This document shows positions 1 through 10,506 of a DNA stretch of 64,000 nucleotides, piece by piece (within the stretch, counting starts at the first letter, position 1; each line of letters begins with the position of its first letter). This DNA comes from Isoetes taiwanensis (Eukaryota; Streptophyta; Lycopodiopsida; Isoetales; Isoetaceae): NCBI GenBank assembly GCA_021234155.1, contig JAJEKV010000053.1, positions 8,385,424 through 8,449,423 on the forward strand. Reading direction: 5' to 3'. The notes beneath the pieces are model-generated. The model made no database searches. It had not been told where the DNA came from and was given only the letters and a program-made list of their open reading frames with translations. A program made the position numbers and the translations under genes.

Positions 1-1875
1 CAGTCTTCACACACAGTCACAGAAGACGAAATACGGAAGGTATTGTCTCCGGACCACACAGAATCAGAGGAGGAGATCTATGACATGTATCTTTTACCAC
101 CTGGTGAAGATCCAGAGACTTGCCAGTCATATCTCCGCATGCGAAATCGGGATGGAAAGTACAGTCTTATGTTTGAGGTGAACTACTTGTGAATTGGCAT
201 ACAATGATGCGACAGGTTAACAAACAAAAGCTAGGATGAAATGAGTAAAGTGGTTTATTTTTTGTGCAGGAATGGGTAATAGATGAACCCTTTATCATCT
301 CTCCACGTATTACATTTGAAGTCAGTGTCCGTTTGCTGGGAGGTTTGATGGCTCTTGGGTATGAAATAGCAACAATTTTAAAGCGCATTAGTCATGTTTT
401 TTCTGATGATAAGGTGACCATAAAAGTTGATAAACTTGAACAGCTCCAACGGAAATATGTACAGGTTAGACAAACTCTAACAAGCTGATAGTTTAAGAAG
501 TATTTCTCAATATCTTCAAGCAAGATGCTTATGCTGATTGATATACCATGGATATCAGATCCAAGGCAAAGAAAGATCAATTACTGCAGAAACTGGAAAG
601 AGATTGGGGCTTGAGGGCTATTATATACCGTATTCATACATTGAGCAGATTCAACTTGAGAAACTGACTGCAGAAGTGATGGTATGCGAATTAAATTTAG
701 TCATATATAAATAACCCAGATTAAGTAACCAGTTTTACTTAATCCATTAGGCTCTTCCTGAGGATTTGAAGGCAAAGCTAAGTCTTGGTGAAAATATGTT
801 GCAAAGCCCAACACCCTCATTTTCATGGATAGCAGAAGCAAGGCCTGGTGTCCGTAATTTGTACAGCAAAAGGTACTATTTTGAATGTGAGCTCCAACTA
901 AATGAGCTTTTGTATTTTATAGTTAATTTAGAATGGAAGTGCAAAGAAACGAGCTTTTATATGGAAGTGCAAAGAAACGAGCTTTTATATCTTATAATTT
1001 TATGTTTGGTTGTCCTGTAGCTGGACGCGCAATGCAACAAAAGACATGTATGCTTGCCAATTTTTTGTTATTATGTTTGTTTTGATGAGTTTTAGGGTAA
1101 CACTACCTTGGCTCACTTTTGTAGTGAATGCAAGCAATTTGGACGTCAAAGAAGTATCAAGCAGCCACATCTCATTTGGAGTGAAGACAATGGAAATCAT
1201 GTGGATGAAAAACATCACAATAAAGGAATAGAGCACTCAGAGGATCAGGTGAAGGTAATGACATGTTTCTTCTTTTTGAATGTTTGTTGACACACTTGGG
1301 CACCTCAGGATCACGTGGGGGTGTCAGAACAGTTGCAAAGCATCAACGAAAGGCTAGATGAGCTTATTTCTCGGCTTGGTGAACTGGAAAGCAGGGTGTC
1401 TCTTGCAGCCCATGGCAATCTTCAACGATCTGGATCTTGTACCATTGGGATTGCGGAATCTTTTGGAAACAGTGAATGTGGTTTACATAATGCTAATGGT
1501 AATGGTAATGGTAATAAAGCAAATGGACATATGGCATACCCGAGTGCAGATGCAATGCTCCTTGAAGAGGTAACGTATGTTGCACATGTGGGTGATTTAT
1601 GAAATCAGTTTCTAATGTTCTTTATTCTTCAGGTTAAACTTCTTTGTAGAGGGCAGTATCATATAACAGCGCAACTTGACGTTTTAAGCAATTTCTTACA
1701 TGGAAATCGTGTTTCAAAGTATGCAAAAGGCAAAAGTAAAGGAAAGCTACAAGGATGGTTCAGAAGCATGAGGACTGGTGACGTAGGCTTTACTTCGGCG
1801 AGTATTTTCATTGCTGCTCTGAGTACAGCAACTCTTATTGTTGCAGTTAAATTATGTCAAAGAACAAGGCTCTGA
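1..1875 (+). CDS. TTM1/2: TTM1/TTM2-like protein (uridine kinase-like plus CYTH domain, tail-anchored), 3' part of gene
   Basis: Plant triphosphate tunnel metalloenzymes TTM1 and TTM2 join a uridine kinase-like P-loop domain to a CYTH domain and a C-terminal membrane anchor; they act as inorganic pyrophosphatases at the mitochondrial outer membrane, in senescence and immunity (family knowledge). Seen here: the CYTH part with EEIYDMYLLPPGEDPE and CQSYLRMRNRDGKYSLMFE, then ISPRITFEVSVRLLGGLMAL and ATILKRISHVF, then GLEGYYIPYSYIEQIQLEKL, a coiled-coil-like stretch (SEQLQSINERLDELISRLGE) and a last hydrophobic segment (FTSASIFIAALSTATLIVAV) followed by a short basic tail. Readable exons: 1-177, 270-464, 559-681, 751-872, 1096-1254, 1309-1569 and 1633-1875 (stop TGA). 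All have GT-AG borders. The 872-to-1096 junction does not keep frame as drawn, so a small exon (perhaps near 1021-1047) or another splice site is missing. The kinase domain lies outside the window. The family call is firm; TTM1 versus TTM2 is not decided. Confidence 0.9.
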
Positions 1876-2170
1876 TAGAGCCACTAGATGCTAACGTTTG
1901 CTTTAGAGTTTTTTATGGCTTGTGGGTACCATTGCAGCACATTTTTTAAGCTATCTGATACAGCAACTTGTTTTTTGACCGGAGGGGCTCAATAAATGTA
2001 TAGTTGTATAATTTCTGTTTTCGAAGTGATTGATTGAGGGCTTCAGCATTATTGGTGGTACAAGGTCTGGACTGAATGACACCACCGTAGCGATACATTC
2101 TTCTTGCTTTTTTTTATGTCATTTGCGCTTCCTTGTCTTGTTAGGCTCGGATAATAAAGATTGGCACATT
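1876..2170 (+). promoter_or_regulatory. 3' untranslated region with poly(A) signals of the TTM-like gene
   Basis: T-rich sequence after the TGA stop. It holds AATAAA at 1991-1996 and again at 2153-2158, either of which could direct polyadenylation. The exact cleavage site cannot be read. Confidence 0.55.
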
Positions 2171-2694
2171 GCCATATGCTTCTCCTTCCCTTATCAATTT
2201 ATCTATGTATAATCTTAAGCGGCAGGCATTTAGGTACTAGGTCCACAATGCGAGGAAGTAGAGTGGCTAGTATGTCACCCCATGTTGCATTGTCAAAGTT
2301 CCAACACAAGGAGTTTCCTTATGATGTTTCTGGTTTGTTTAGGGTTTCATATTTTTTAACAAAAGGGAACTTGAAGGATAGGAACATGGTCTATCACTTG
2401 TGCACGCTTGGGTATGGTGATCTTTTGTGGTCGTTTTTTTCATTATTGTTTGCCCTAATAATGATAGATTGTAATTTGTGTCATTTGCACTTGGGTCCAA
2501 TTTTAAAAAATTCTTGGGATCGAGGAATCTAGACTATACCATAAGGAAGAAAAAGGTACCAAGACTATAACCAAAACCTTAACCCAAAAATCACAAATAT
2601 CCAATGGTCACCAACCCCTTGGGGACCAAAGGCAAAGTCCAATATGCTAACAACAACAATTACACGTCTGAATTTGCATGGTCATTTCTAGGAC
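2171..2694. other. Intergenic sequence, nothing recognised
   Basis: AT-rich DNA between the TTM-like gene and the repeat field. No credible coding frame, RNA gene or terminal repeat was seen. Confidence 0.5.
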
Positions 2695-2848
2695 ACTCTA
2701 TTAGATCTCCAAAACACAAGACTTTATGAGATGGCCCTAACTGAGGTGTAGCTTGAGGTGTTTGATGCAAACTACTCTATTAGATCTCCAAAACACAACA
2801 CTTTATGAGATGGCCCTACCTATGGTGCATCTTGAGCAACACCTCCGC
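2695..2848. repeat. Tandem duplication, 79-bp period, two copies
   Basis: ACTCTATTAGATCTCC followed by AAAACACAA(G/C)ACTTTATGAGATGGCCCTA starts at 2695 and again at 2774. The two copies differ at only a few positions, so the duplication is fairly young. Confidence 0.8.
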
Positions 2849-3087
2849 TTGGCCCAATCTCTACCTGGACCTCATCTCGCACACCCTCAAACAACCATGG
2901 CCACTTATGTAGCCCCCTACCCCGACCCCAATTTAGATGGTGACACCCATCAAACCACAACCCAACTCCAGATCCCCCCTCCCTCCCCCCAGGTCCCAGC
3001 CTCACCTGCAACCTAATGGCCCCTTGCATGACGGGCTCTCCTGGGAGGACCAAGTGGACAGGCTACCAGACGACAAAGGCAAGGGAG

Positions 3088-3151
3088 AAGCCTCTTCCAT
3101 GAGAATGGAGGCAAAGCTCAAGCCTCTTCCATGAGAATGGAGGCAAAGCTC
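3088..3151. repeat. Perfect 32-bp tandem duplication
   Basis: The 32-bp unit beginning AAGCCTCTTCCATGAG and ending GGAGGCAAAGCTC is present at 3088-3119 and identically at 3120-3151. The proline-rich frames just upstream (about 2750-3016) resemble the low-complexity ORF1 of L1-like LINEs, but I cannot confirm that. Confidence 0.8.
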
Positions 3152-3240
3152 AATCAACCAACTGCACAGGTCCAATAGCAAACCAGAGATCAGCAGAGGC
3201 CTGGGAACAACTCGAGGCAAGGATTGAGAGTAACAATACC

Positions 3241-3411
3241 CAAGCATTTCATTTAGCATCAGGATGGTTGCTGTGGTCCATCTGGAAACGCAGAAGATTG
3301 TGGGACTTTCAGGGTTTGGATATGCCTCCTGCAGTTGTCCTCCAGGACACACATGCTAGAATTGCTAAGGCCTACCATTGCTCTTCCTTGCCCCTGCTAA
3401 GTGACAGTTGA
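3241..3411 (+). pseudogene. LINE (L1-like) ORF2 C-terminal fragment
   Basis: A 56-codon open stretch ends at TGA 3409-3411 and includes SGWLLWSIWKRRRLWDFQGL. The same W-L-W-x-I-W-K-R-R motif ends the zinc-knuckle (zf-RVT) region of the LINEs at 36193-36518 and 36986-37435, where it reads AWLLWLIWKRRR and AWLVWLIWKRQQ. This is therefore a short 3' scrap of the same LINE lineage, here on the + strand. No poly(A) tail or target repeat was found around it. It has no function as a gene. Confidence 0.7.
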
Positions 3412-3538
3412 TATTTGAGTTCCATTTGAGTGTGTTGTCTTATGCATAGGCTGGTGGTTTTACTTAGTGGATCATGTTTATCCTTTGAGATTTTATTCCC
3501 CCCTATGCATTTGTATCTGGCTTTTGGCTTGGAGTTTC

Positions 3539-5057
3539 TGTGACGCTCCTTGCGCTATATACGACAGCCCGCCGTATACATCGAAGGACCTTCCCCATCC
3601 AACGGCACTCGTCGTATGGGCCCTCTGTCTAACTCGCGTCTGGGATCCTGACGATCGAGTAGAGAACACAGAGGTGTCATTCCGTCCCGTCCTCTATGGG
3701 GTCCCTATGTCAGCGGAAGCAAATATACAATATAAGCACTAGCAACAATAACAATAGACTACCTCGAAGGGTAGTGACAATCCATCTAACCATGTCATCA
3801 AATACAACAATACAATGAATGCATCAAATACATCAAATAGAGGCTCCTACCCAGGGCTCAGACGCAAGGGGGAGTCGACTGACGACTGGGGGCCTCCAGA
3901 TAGAACAGACCGAGTTATGGCAATGACTTGGGCTGGCAATAGACAATGGCTAGGGTTGACCACTCCATCCGCCCCTCCTGTGCATACTTTGCAGATAGGC
4001 TAAATCAGGCTCTGACGTGACTGTAACCTGCCGGAGAAGTAATCCCATGGTATCACCCAACGAGACTACTCCGGGTTGCATCTCCTCGGTCTGATGAGGT
4101 AGGAAGGGTTGCATCTCCCCCTCCCGGAGTGCAGTGGCTCCATGGGCAGCTAGAGGACCGTGGCGACACACGTCCGTACCCGACTGAACTCCCGAAAACA
4201 AGAGCCAAGCCGACACTTGCAACTCTTGAGAGTCAGGGCGACACCATTGACCCAGGGAGTGTCGGACCTATACCCGGCCCACACGAAGTGACCGACTATG
4301 AGCCTAGCCCGCTATGGGACCCCAGTAGCTGCGCTCAGCAGGGTCCTCCCTTCACTTTGCCACTGACCCCGTTGTGTGGTGCTCAGTCACTCCATAGCCT
4401 CCGTAGCCAGGTGGGCTCTATGCACAGGCCGCATAATAATGGGAACTAGTGGGTTTAAACTAGAAGCATCATTCACTAGTGGCTACTAGGTCTCTACCCC
4501 TCTTCCCAATACACAAGAGGTGCAAATATGAGATCAACCAACATCATATCAACATAATCTTAATAATAAAAGAGAAGATACATCTAACCTATAGTTAGGG
4601 TTCATTGATTAGGGTTCATGTTCAGAACAATAGGTTCTAGAATGGCTCTACTGCAATACTGGAATCTATTCGAAATACCTGCCCCTGACGCGCTACCGCT
4701 AATTCCCTGGTTCTCCATCTCTGGCAACTGCTGCTGCAACCCAGGCTATCGAAGACGATCTTTGAGTCAGAGCTCTGATCGCGAACTGGTGGGTCTGAGG
4801 TTGGTGGAGCCAAAAGTGGCTAGAGTTTAGGGTTTAGCCTTTTATATGTTAGGGTTTACATGAGTGCCACTTGGCTCCTATAGGTGCGTCTATGTGGTGG
4901 TATGCCTATAAGCTTCTTATCTTAGGTTGGCTAAGTTATAGATAACTTAGTCATTACCCCCACATTGGTCGTATACATGTCTAGTGATGTAGAAATGTAT
5001 GGTGACGTGTGCGTAAAATATACGTACTTATGCCGTATATTTTAGGGAAACGTCACA
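3539..5057 (-). mobile_element. Solo LTR of a Ty3/gypsy-like retroelement (copy 1)
   Basis: This is a 1,519-bp element with ends TGTGACG...CGTCACA and a 5-bp target repeat GTTTC on both sides (3534-3538 and 5058-5062). These are the hallmarks of an LTR left after LTR-LTR recombination. A TATA-like box in minus orientation lies at 4838-4848 (CATATAAAAGG as read on the minus strand), so the LTR points leftwards. It is related over its length to the LTRs at 14055-16803 and 43499-45112. It is a fossil without internal region. It is clearly diverged from the other two, so probably older or from another subfamily. Confidence 0.85.
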
Positions 5058-5275
5058 GTTTCAATACAGTTTGACGTCCTTCAAAAAAAAAATTCCATTC
5101 CATTCTCTATCTGCTTACACTAACAAAGGGCAAGAGACTATATGGGCCTCTGCATTATTACCACTTAGTGCTAACATATGCTTGTTTGGCTGCACGTACG
5201 GATATATTCTCCTCTCAATGTGGTTTGTTTGTCCTAAATTTAGTGATTGGAACATCAATGGATGACAAAATTGTG

Positions 5276-6374
5276 CTATAAAGTTTGTGGCAAAGAAATA
5301 ATATAGTTGGCTACATATCTTAGCCTACAAGTATTTTTGGAGTTCATGCAACTAATTGGACCATTCTTCAGTTCCCATAAACAGTTCACTTGATAAAGGG
5401 AAGCAACTTTATGCTTGAGAAGCTTTGCATTCTGAAGATTGTCTGTATCAGCAACAAGAAAGAGGAACGTGTCATCAGCATACTGGTTACCAATTTCCTG
5501 TGAACCATCCTCCATACTCAACCCCTGCACTATCCCATCCTGCATGGCCTTAGCAAATAGCTGTGAGAGGACCTCAGCTACTATTGTGAACAAAAGTGGA
5601 GCTAATGGGCAACCTTGGCGAACACCTCACCCAACCGAAAAAACAGTGGAGGGTTCCCCCTGAAACAACACAGTAGACCATGCCGAGATATGGAGCTTCA
5701 TAACATCACTGGTGAACTGCTGACCAAAGCCCAATGTTAAGAGGCTTTTTTCCAAAAATTCCCAATCTACACTGTCATATGCTTCGGCAAAATCTAACTG
5801 AAGATAGACTATACGCTGACCTTTCAATCTGGCCCAATACATACCCTCATAAGCAGCAGCAACATTGTATAAAATGCTCCTCCTTGGCAAGAATCCAGAT
5901 TGAGTAGGAGAGATTGATACAGCCAAGACATCACGCACTTTGTCTGCAAGGGCCTTCGCAAATATTTTATACACGGACGACAATAATGTGATAGGGCGCC
6001 AGTCAGATATTGTCTTCGGCTCTTTACACTTGGGAATAAGAGAAATACAGCCAGTATTAATGATCTTATCCAAACTTCTGAACCTACGAAACTCACAGAA
6101 AGTATTGTAAAGATCGCAACCCAACCAATCCCAATATTCCTGGAAAAATTTGACTGGGAAACCATCCAGGCCAGGGCACTTGTCTTTCTTTAAAAGAGAA
6201 GCTGCTGAATGTAAGTCATTGATGGTGATCTCTGACTCTAGGTGTGCATGCTGCTCCGCTGACACAATGGGGTGGACCTTCGACAAGACTGCAGATTGCA
6301 TATCCTCCTGAAAGGGCAACTGATGTCTGAAAAAAAATGAGGAAAAGTGGTCGTGAAGATACATGCTTGAGAAT
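5276..6374 (-). pseudogene. LINE reverse transcriptase fragment (L1-like)
   Basis: Two minus-strand open stretches (5627-6364, then 5276-5593) give the central RT domain of a LINE ORF2. In order they read KKDKCPGLDGFPVKFFQEYW, SLIPKCKEPKTISDWRPI, LLSSVYKIFAKALADKV, TQSGFLPRRSI, QLDFAEAYDSVDWEFL, GVRQGCPLAPLLF and the catalytic box QYADDTFLF. An in-frame TGA separates the two stretches just before GVRQGC, where the family has a codon for R or W. The endonuclease, zinc-knuckle and tail are absent, so the copy is truncated at both ends. Segment B keeps only a 34-bp remnant of this insertion (36767-36800), so the insertion is older than the A/B duplication. Confidence 0.9.
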
Positions 6375-7224
6375 GTTTTATTTTGCCTTAAATAAGATAC
6401 TCAATGTGTTATATAATCTCAAGTTTTTTCTGCATAAATTAATGCAAGAATAACGATTTTTGAAACTTTGATGTTGATTCTAATTCCGATTTTGAAACTT
6501 TGATTCAAAATGTGCCATATTTTATATTTGATGCCTAGATAATCAAAGAGGCATTCAATGGTTGAAATTTATAATGCATTCAACTACTAATTTATCCTGA
6601 TGTCTAGGAAACATTAACTTGGATCTTGATAAAGAAATGTCATTAAAGACTAAAGTCAACAGACTTTGAACCGTTGTTTGATGCCCCAACTTTAATGTCT
6701 CAATTAGATGTATGGAATGATAAGGCTATTGAGGTATTAACTGATGTAGCCATATTTTATATTTGATGCCGAGATAATTAAAGAGGCATTCAATGGTTGA
6801 AATTTGTAATGCATTCAACAATTAATCTATCCTAATGACTAGGATACATTAACTTGGATCTTGATTAAGAAATGTCATTAAAGACTACTTTGAACCATCG
6901 TTTAATGCCCCAACTTTAATTGGCTCGATTAAATGTATGGAATGATAAGGCTACTGAGGGATTGACTCATGTAGTTAGAACTTCTAGTAGGGTTGTTGCC
7001 TGAAATAGTTGTTCTCGGGGTTTTTTTTTTTTTCTTTTTTTGATCCCATTTTAGATGCATGCACGCCCATATTATTATATAAATATGTATTACTAGTAAT
7101 CGTACCCAGCATTGCTGGGCATAAGTTGGGAACCTGTGTGGATAGAAACATGTTCAGCTCAGAATCCTCATAAATCTAATATATTAAAAATGAAGCTCAG
7201 TGTTGCTGGAATATAAGAGGTTTT
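6375..7224. repeat. Left part of duplicated segment A (AT-rich, non-coding)
   Basis: This stretch is repeated nearly base for base in segment B (36800-36915, 39415-39573 and 41111-41790), interrupted there by two LINEs. It contains the 235-bp tandem pair listed separately and a short T-run near 7020. No gene was seen. Its homology defines the A/B segmental duplication. Confidence 0.8.
6514..6985. repeat. 235-bp tandem duplication, two copies
   Basis: GCCATATTTTATATTTGATG begins at 6514 and again at 6749. Both copies continue through GAGGCATTCAATGGTTGAAA and end near GGAATGATAAGGCTA. Segment B also has two units (from about 39517 and about 41288), so the tandem pair existed before the A/B duplication. 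Confidence 0.85.
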
Positions 7225-7364
7225 TGCACATTTAACATTGTTTTCCCTTTCCTTTGCTTTTTGCTCTATCCCTCGTTTCCTTTTTTCTTTTCTTTTTTCA
7301 TCGTTTTCGTACACTTTCCTTTTTCCTTTCTCATTTTTTCTATACTTTTCTTTTTCCATTTTCT

Positions 7365-7399
<35 letters not shown>

Positions 7400-8143
7400 C
7401 TTAATCCCTTTTCCTTTCCCTCTTCCTCTTCCCTTCCCTCCCCTCCCCTTCCCTTTCCTTTCCCCTTCCCCTTTTCCCATTTCCCTTTCTATGCGGATCT
7501 TTTCCGTTCCCTTTTCATCCTTTCCCCACCATATCCTTTTTCCCTTTCCTCTGCCCTTTCCGTTATCCCTTCCCTTTCTCTTTCCGTTTTTAATGCCCTT
7601 TTTTCGTTCCCTTTTCCCATCTTTTTCATGTGCCCTATTCCTCATTTTCCTACCCTCTTCCTCTTTTCCCCGTGCCCGTTCCCCTCCCTTTTTGTTTTTT
7701 CTTTTTTCTTTTTTCTTTTTTCTTTTTTCTTTTTTCTTTTTTCTTTTTTCTTTTTTCTTTTTTCTTTTTTCTTTTTTTTTTTTTTCTTTTTTTTTTTTCT
7801 TTTTCTTTTTTCTTTTTTCTTTTTTCTTTTTTCTTTTTTCTTTTTTCTTTTTTCTCGCCTTTTTAACCTCTTTTCTTACCCTTTCTCTCTTCTTCTTTTT
7901 CTCGTGCCCTCTTCCCCTTCTCTTTTCCCTTCCCTTTCCCCTTTTCTGCCTCCCTTTTTATTTTTTCTTTCCCTTCCCTTTTCAGCCTTTGTCCGCATTT
8001 CCCCCCTTCCCTTTTCTTTTCCTTTTCTCTTTCCCTTTCCCCGTGCCTTTTTTCTATTCCCTTTTCCCCACCTTTTGCATGTGTCCTTTTCCTCTTTTCC
8101 CCACCCTCTTCCCCTCTTTCCTATTCCCCCTGCCTTATTCTTT
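7225..8143. repeat. Polypyrimidine tract of segment A, left part
   Basis: About 920 bp of almost pure C and T on the + strand. It is built of runs such as CCCTTTTCC, CTTTTCCC and CATTTTCC with only scattered purines. The long open frames across it (rich in Phe, Ser, Pro, Leu) are a result of composition and are not genes. It corresponds to 41790-42570 in segment B and continues at 13100 after the insertion. Such tracts can form triplex (H-DNA) structures. Confidence 0.9.
7694..7855. repeat. (CTTTTTT)n microsatellite
   Basis: About twenty units of a 7-bp repeat (C followed by six T), interrupted by two longer T-runs near 7770-7800. The matching place in segment B (about 42205) has only one or two units, so this expansion happened after the two segments separated. 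Confidence 0.9.
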
Positions 8144-8368
8144 TTGGGTTGCCCCTAGGGGGGCAAACCCTTGTTTATGTGGGCTTTTGGCATATCCTAG
8201 GTATATGCTAGAATATCCCTAGGATATCTTTGGTGACCTAAAAAAAACTTACGATGGGTCGTAAATGTTAGGTCATACGTAGGTGGGGCGGCGCCTCGAA
8301 ACCGGCTAACCGCCGGGAGCATCAATAATAAAGCCAAACCTCTTCAAAACCTTCCCAATCGAGATCGT

Positions 8369-8702
8369 TCAGCAGTTGAGCAGAGCATCCTGTTGCGTCA
8401 TATGGTGTTGCACATCATCATCGAAAAGAGGCACCTCAAGATCAAGAAGCTCCAAGTTTTGCAATGCGATATTTCACGAGGTAATGCCATCGAGCTCTGC
8501 AATCCTCCAACCCTAGGTTTAATAGATTTTGTAGACTTCCAAGTTGAGGTGGTAAGTGTATGAGGTTAATGCAACCATCCGGTAGAAGCCGTTTCGGCTT
8601 CAAAAGTTTGCCAATCTCTGCTTAGGAAGCGGTGGAGGTTGGAACATCGGCCAAAGAGAGGCGTTTCAAGGACTGAAACCTACCAATTTCAGGAGGGAGG
8701 TA
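8369..8702 (-). pseudogene. Leucine-rich repeat gene fragment
   Basis: On the minus strand two short frames read as LRR units. One has YLPPEIGRFQSLKRLSLADV (8622-8702) and the other has IALQNLELLDLEVPLF (8369-8470). The spacing of L, the LPPEIG phrase and the style L-x-x-L-x-L fit the LRR part of plant NBS-LRR or receptor-like proteins. Stops and frame changes between the two make it a non-coding relic. No NB-ARC or kinase motif is present. It lies in opposite orientation to the SEC15 copy about 180 bp away, so the insertion took its pieces from at least two genes. The fragment is short, so the family call is moderate. Confidence 0.5.
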
Positions 8703-8877
8703 AACAAGTCCAATGCGGGGAATCTAATCCTAAGTTTTCAAGCTTAGAGAGAGTCCGCCAATTTGTGAGGGTAATCTTGTAAAGGAAATGTGCATCCTTC
8801 GATTCGGCTCAATTAAGTTTTCGTGTGTTCAGTAGGGAAGCTTCTTTAGTTTCACGTTTCCACAAAGCTGAAGATAC

Positions 8878-10506
8878 TTTCAATTGGTCAAGCATCTTCA
8901 AAGACGGCAAAAGAGAAGAGGAGCTAAGGGGTAAGCTTGAGAGACAAGCGGAGGAACAAAGCGGTCGGTGTCGGGGAAGGTGTGTATATGTTGGAAATGG
9001 AAGACCTTGATGAAGATGACTCCTTCATGAAGTTTGATCTCACCCACGTATCTGAGCCCATTACATACACACGTGTCTTGGGCTTCGGGATCAATTTAGA
9101 GAATACTACTTCAAGAATAGGCATTTTGGTTGAATTCGACCTTGATTCCATACGCACAATCCTTCACGGAGACTTTTCAAACATATTTTTCACGAGGTTG
9201 CGGTTTTTTCATTGTTGAGGATAGGGTTTTGAGGACAATTTGGAGGCCTTATTGACGGCCTTCAAGTTGATAATTTATGGGACTCGGTGGTCAATAAGAT
9301 GAATTACTGTTTTGGAAGATCGGTTTTTTTCATTATGCGGGCTGCAAATCATTTCTTTGCTTGTAAAGGACTATGTTAGCTTGTTAGGGGCAACACTTTC
9401 GGGAGGTATGGTTATCATATTGGTCCCTTCTTTGGGCGTGCTTGACAAGATGAGGGATAAATATCACGAGCTCTTGCTCAATGATTGTAGACGTCGGGTA
9501 AATGAGGTCCCCTTACGTAGCTCCATTCTCGACCCGCGGTTCACGAGTCTTTGTCGCAATCGTTAGGTCATTCATTGAGGATTCAGTAAGCTTTTTGTCT
9601 TATAGAGGGCACATGGATTACTATGACCTGGTGAAGAAGTATCTGTATAAACTCCTTATCGGTGTACTTAATGAGGCACTTATCAAGGTTGATCCAGGAA
9701 TCCAAATTTGGGAATGTCCGGGCTATGCGTTGCGGCAAATATGACAGTTTTTTGAAAGGGCATGCAATTTTTTTGCGAGAACATGTTGCCCGTCTTTGTG
9801 GCATCCCAATGCGTCACGGTTGATAGTCCTCAAGGATTTCTTCTTTGCTAAAGATGTCCTAAGAAAGTCGCGGTGGTGGCACATGAGCGGATGTTGGAAT
9901 TAGTCAAATCTAAGATTGACGAGTTCATGTCATTAACAACACAGATCAACTGGACTCCGGATGATGCCCCTCAAAATGGGAATGCATATCTTAATGAGAT
10001 GGTCATTTATATGGAGACTCTTACCCCATCCGCACGAGCAATTCTACCTTTGGAAGCTTTTGACAAGTGGATGAGGGGTGTGTTGAAACATATCTCGATT
10101 GCATTGTGGGGACGCTTCTCGGTGAGGAAGTGCGGCGCTTCAACATCAATGCGGTTATGGGGCTTGATGCGATCTTAGGGTCTTGGAATCATTTTTGCCG
10201 ATGAGAAGTTCAATGGTGGGCTTGATGCATTGCCCAATGCAACAAGTCTTAGAAGTTGTTTAGCGAGAATCTAGACAATTGATCAATCTCTTCGGGAAAT
10301 CAACCTGAATTATATTTAAATCCAATTGATCGAGAAAAGAGCTATAACACACTAGACTATCAAAAAGTCATTTTGATTGCGAGAAAAATATAAAGATATG
10401 CACGAGAAGACTTTTACACTACTGGTAGGGCACCAAACATGTTGCAAAAAAAGAAGTCTCTTGATATCTTTGATAAGAAGATTGAAGGAGTTGGCATAAA
10501 ATTGAA
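8878..10506 (+). pseudogene. SEC15: SEC15 exocyst subunit pseudogene (C-terminal two-thirds)
   Basis: SEC15 is the exocyst subunit that links the complex to Rab GTPases on secretory vesicles. The order of remembered plant SEC15 motifs is kept: KREEELRGKLERQAEEQ, EDLDEDDSFMKFDLT, LLVKDYVSLLGATL, LDKMRDKYHELLLNDCRR, YVAPFS, IEDSVSFLSY, KKYLYKLLIGVLNEALI, KSKIDEFMSLTTQINWTPDD, YLNEMVIYMETL, then SYNTLDYQKV and KKKSLDIFDKKI near the normal C-terminus. The reading frame changes many times (for example between 9218 and 9312 and around 9744-9873), so it is dead. The first third (about 270 residues) is missing. No introns were seen, but plant SEC15 genes are largely intronless, so this does not tell retrocopy from DNA capture. 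It sits inside the 8144-13099 insertion. Confidence 0.85.

Noticed and set aside
4129-4449. 106-codon + strand frame inside the LTR
   Set aside because: It lies wholly in the solo LTR, opposite to its transcription sense, with no motif.
3539-5057. DNA transposon with inverted ends TGTGACG
   Set aside because: The ends are inverted by nature of LTRs (TG...CA). The 5-bp target repeat, minus-strand TATA box and the gypsy-like sequence beside copy 2 support a solo LTR.
7238-8222. Long + strand open frames (306 and 322 codons) rich in Phe, Ser and Pro
   Set aside because: They are an effect of the C/T-only sequence, where stops cannot occur in most frames. No motif, start context or splice site supports a protein.
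8878-10506. SEC15 as a working gene
   Set aside because: Many frame changes and stops, and the first third is missing.
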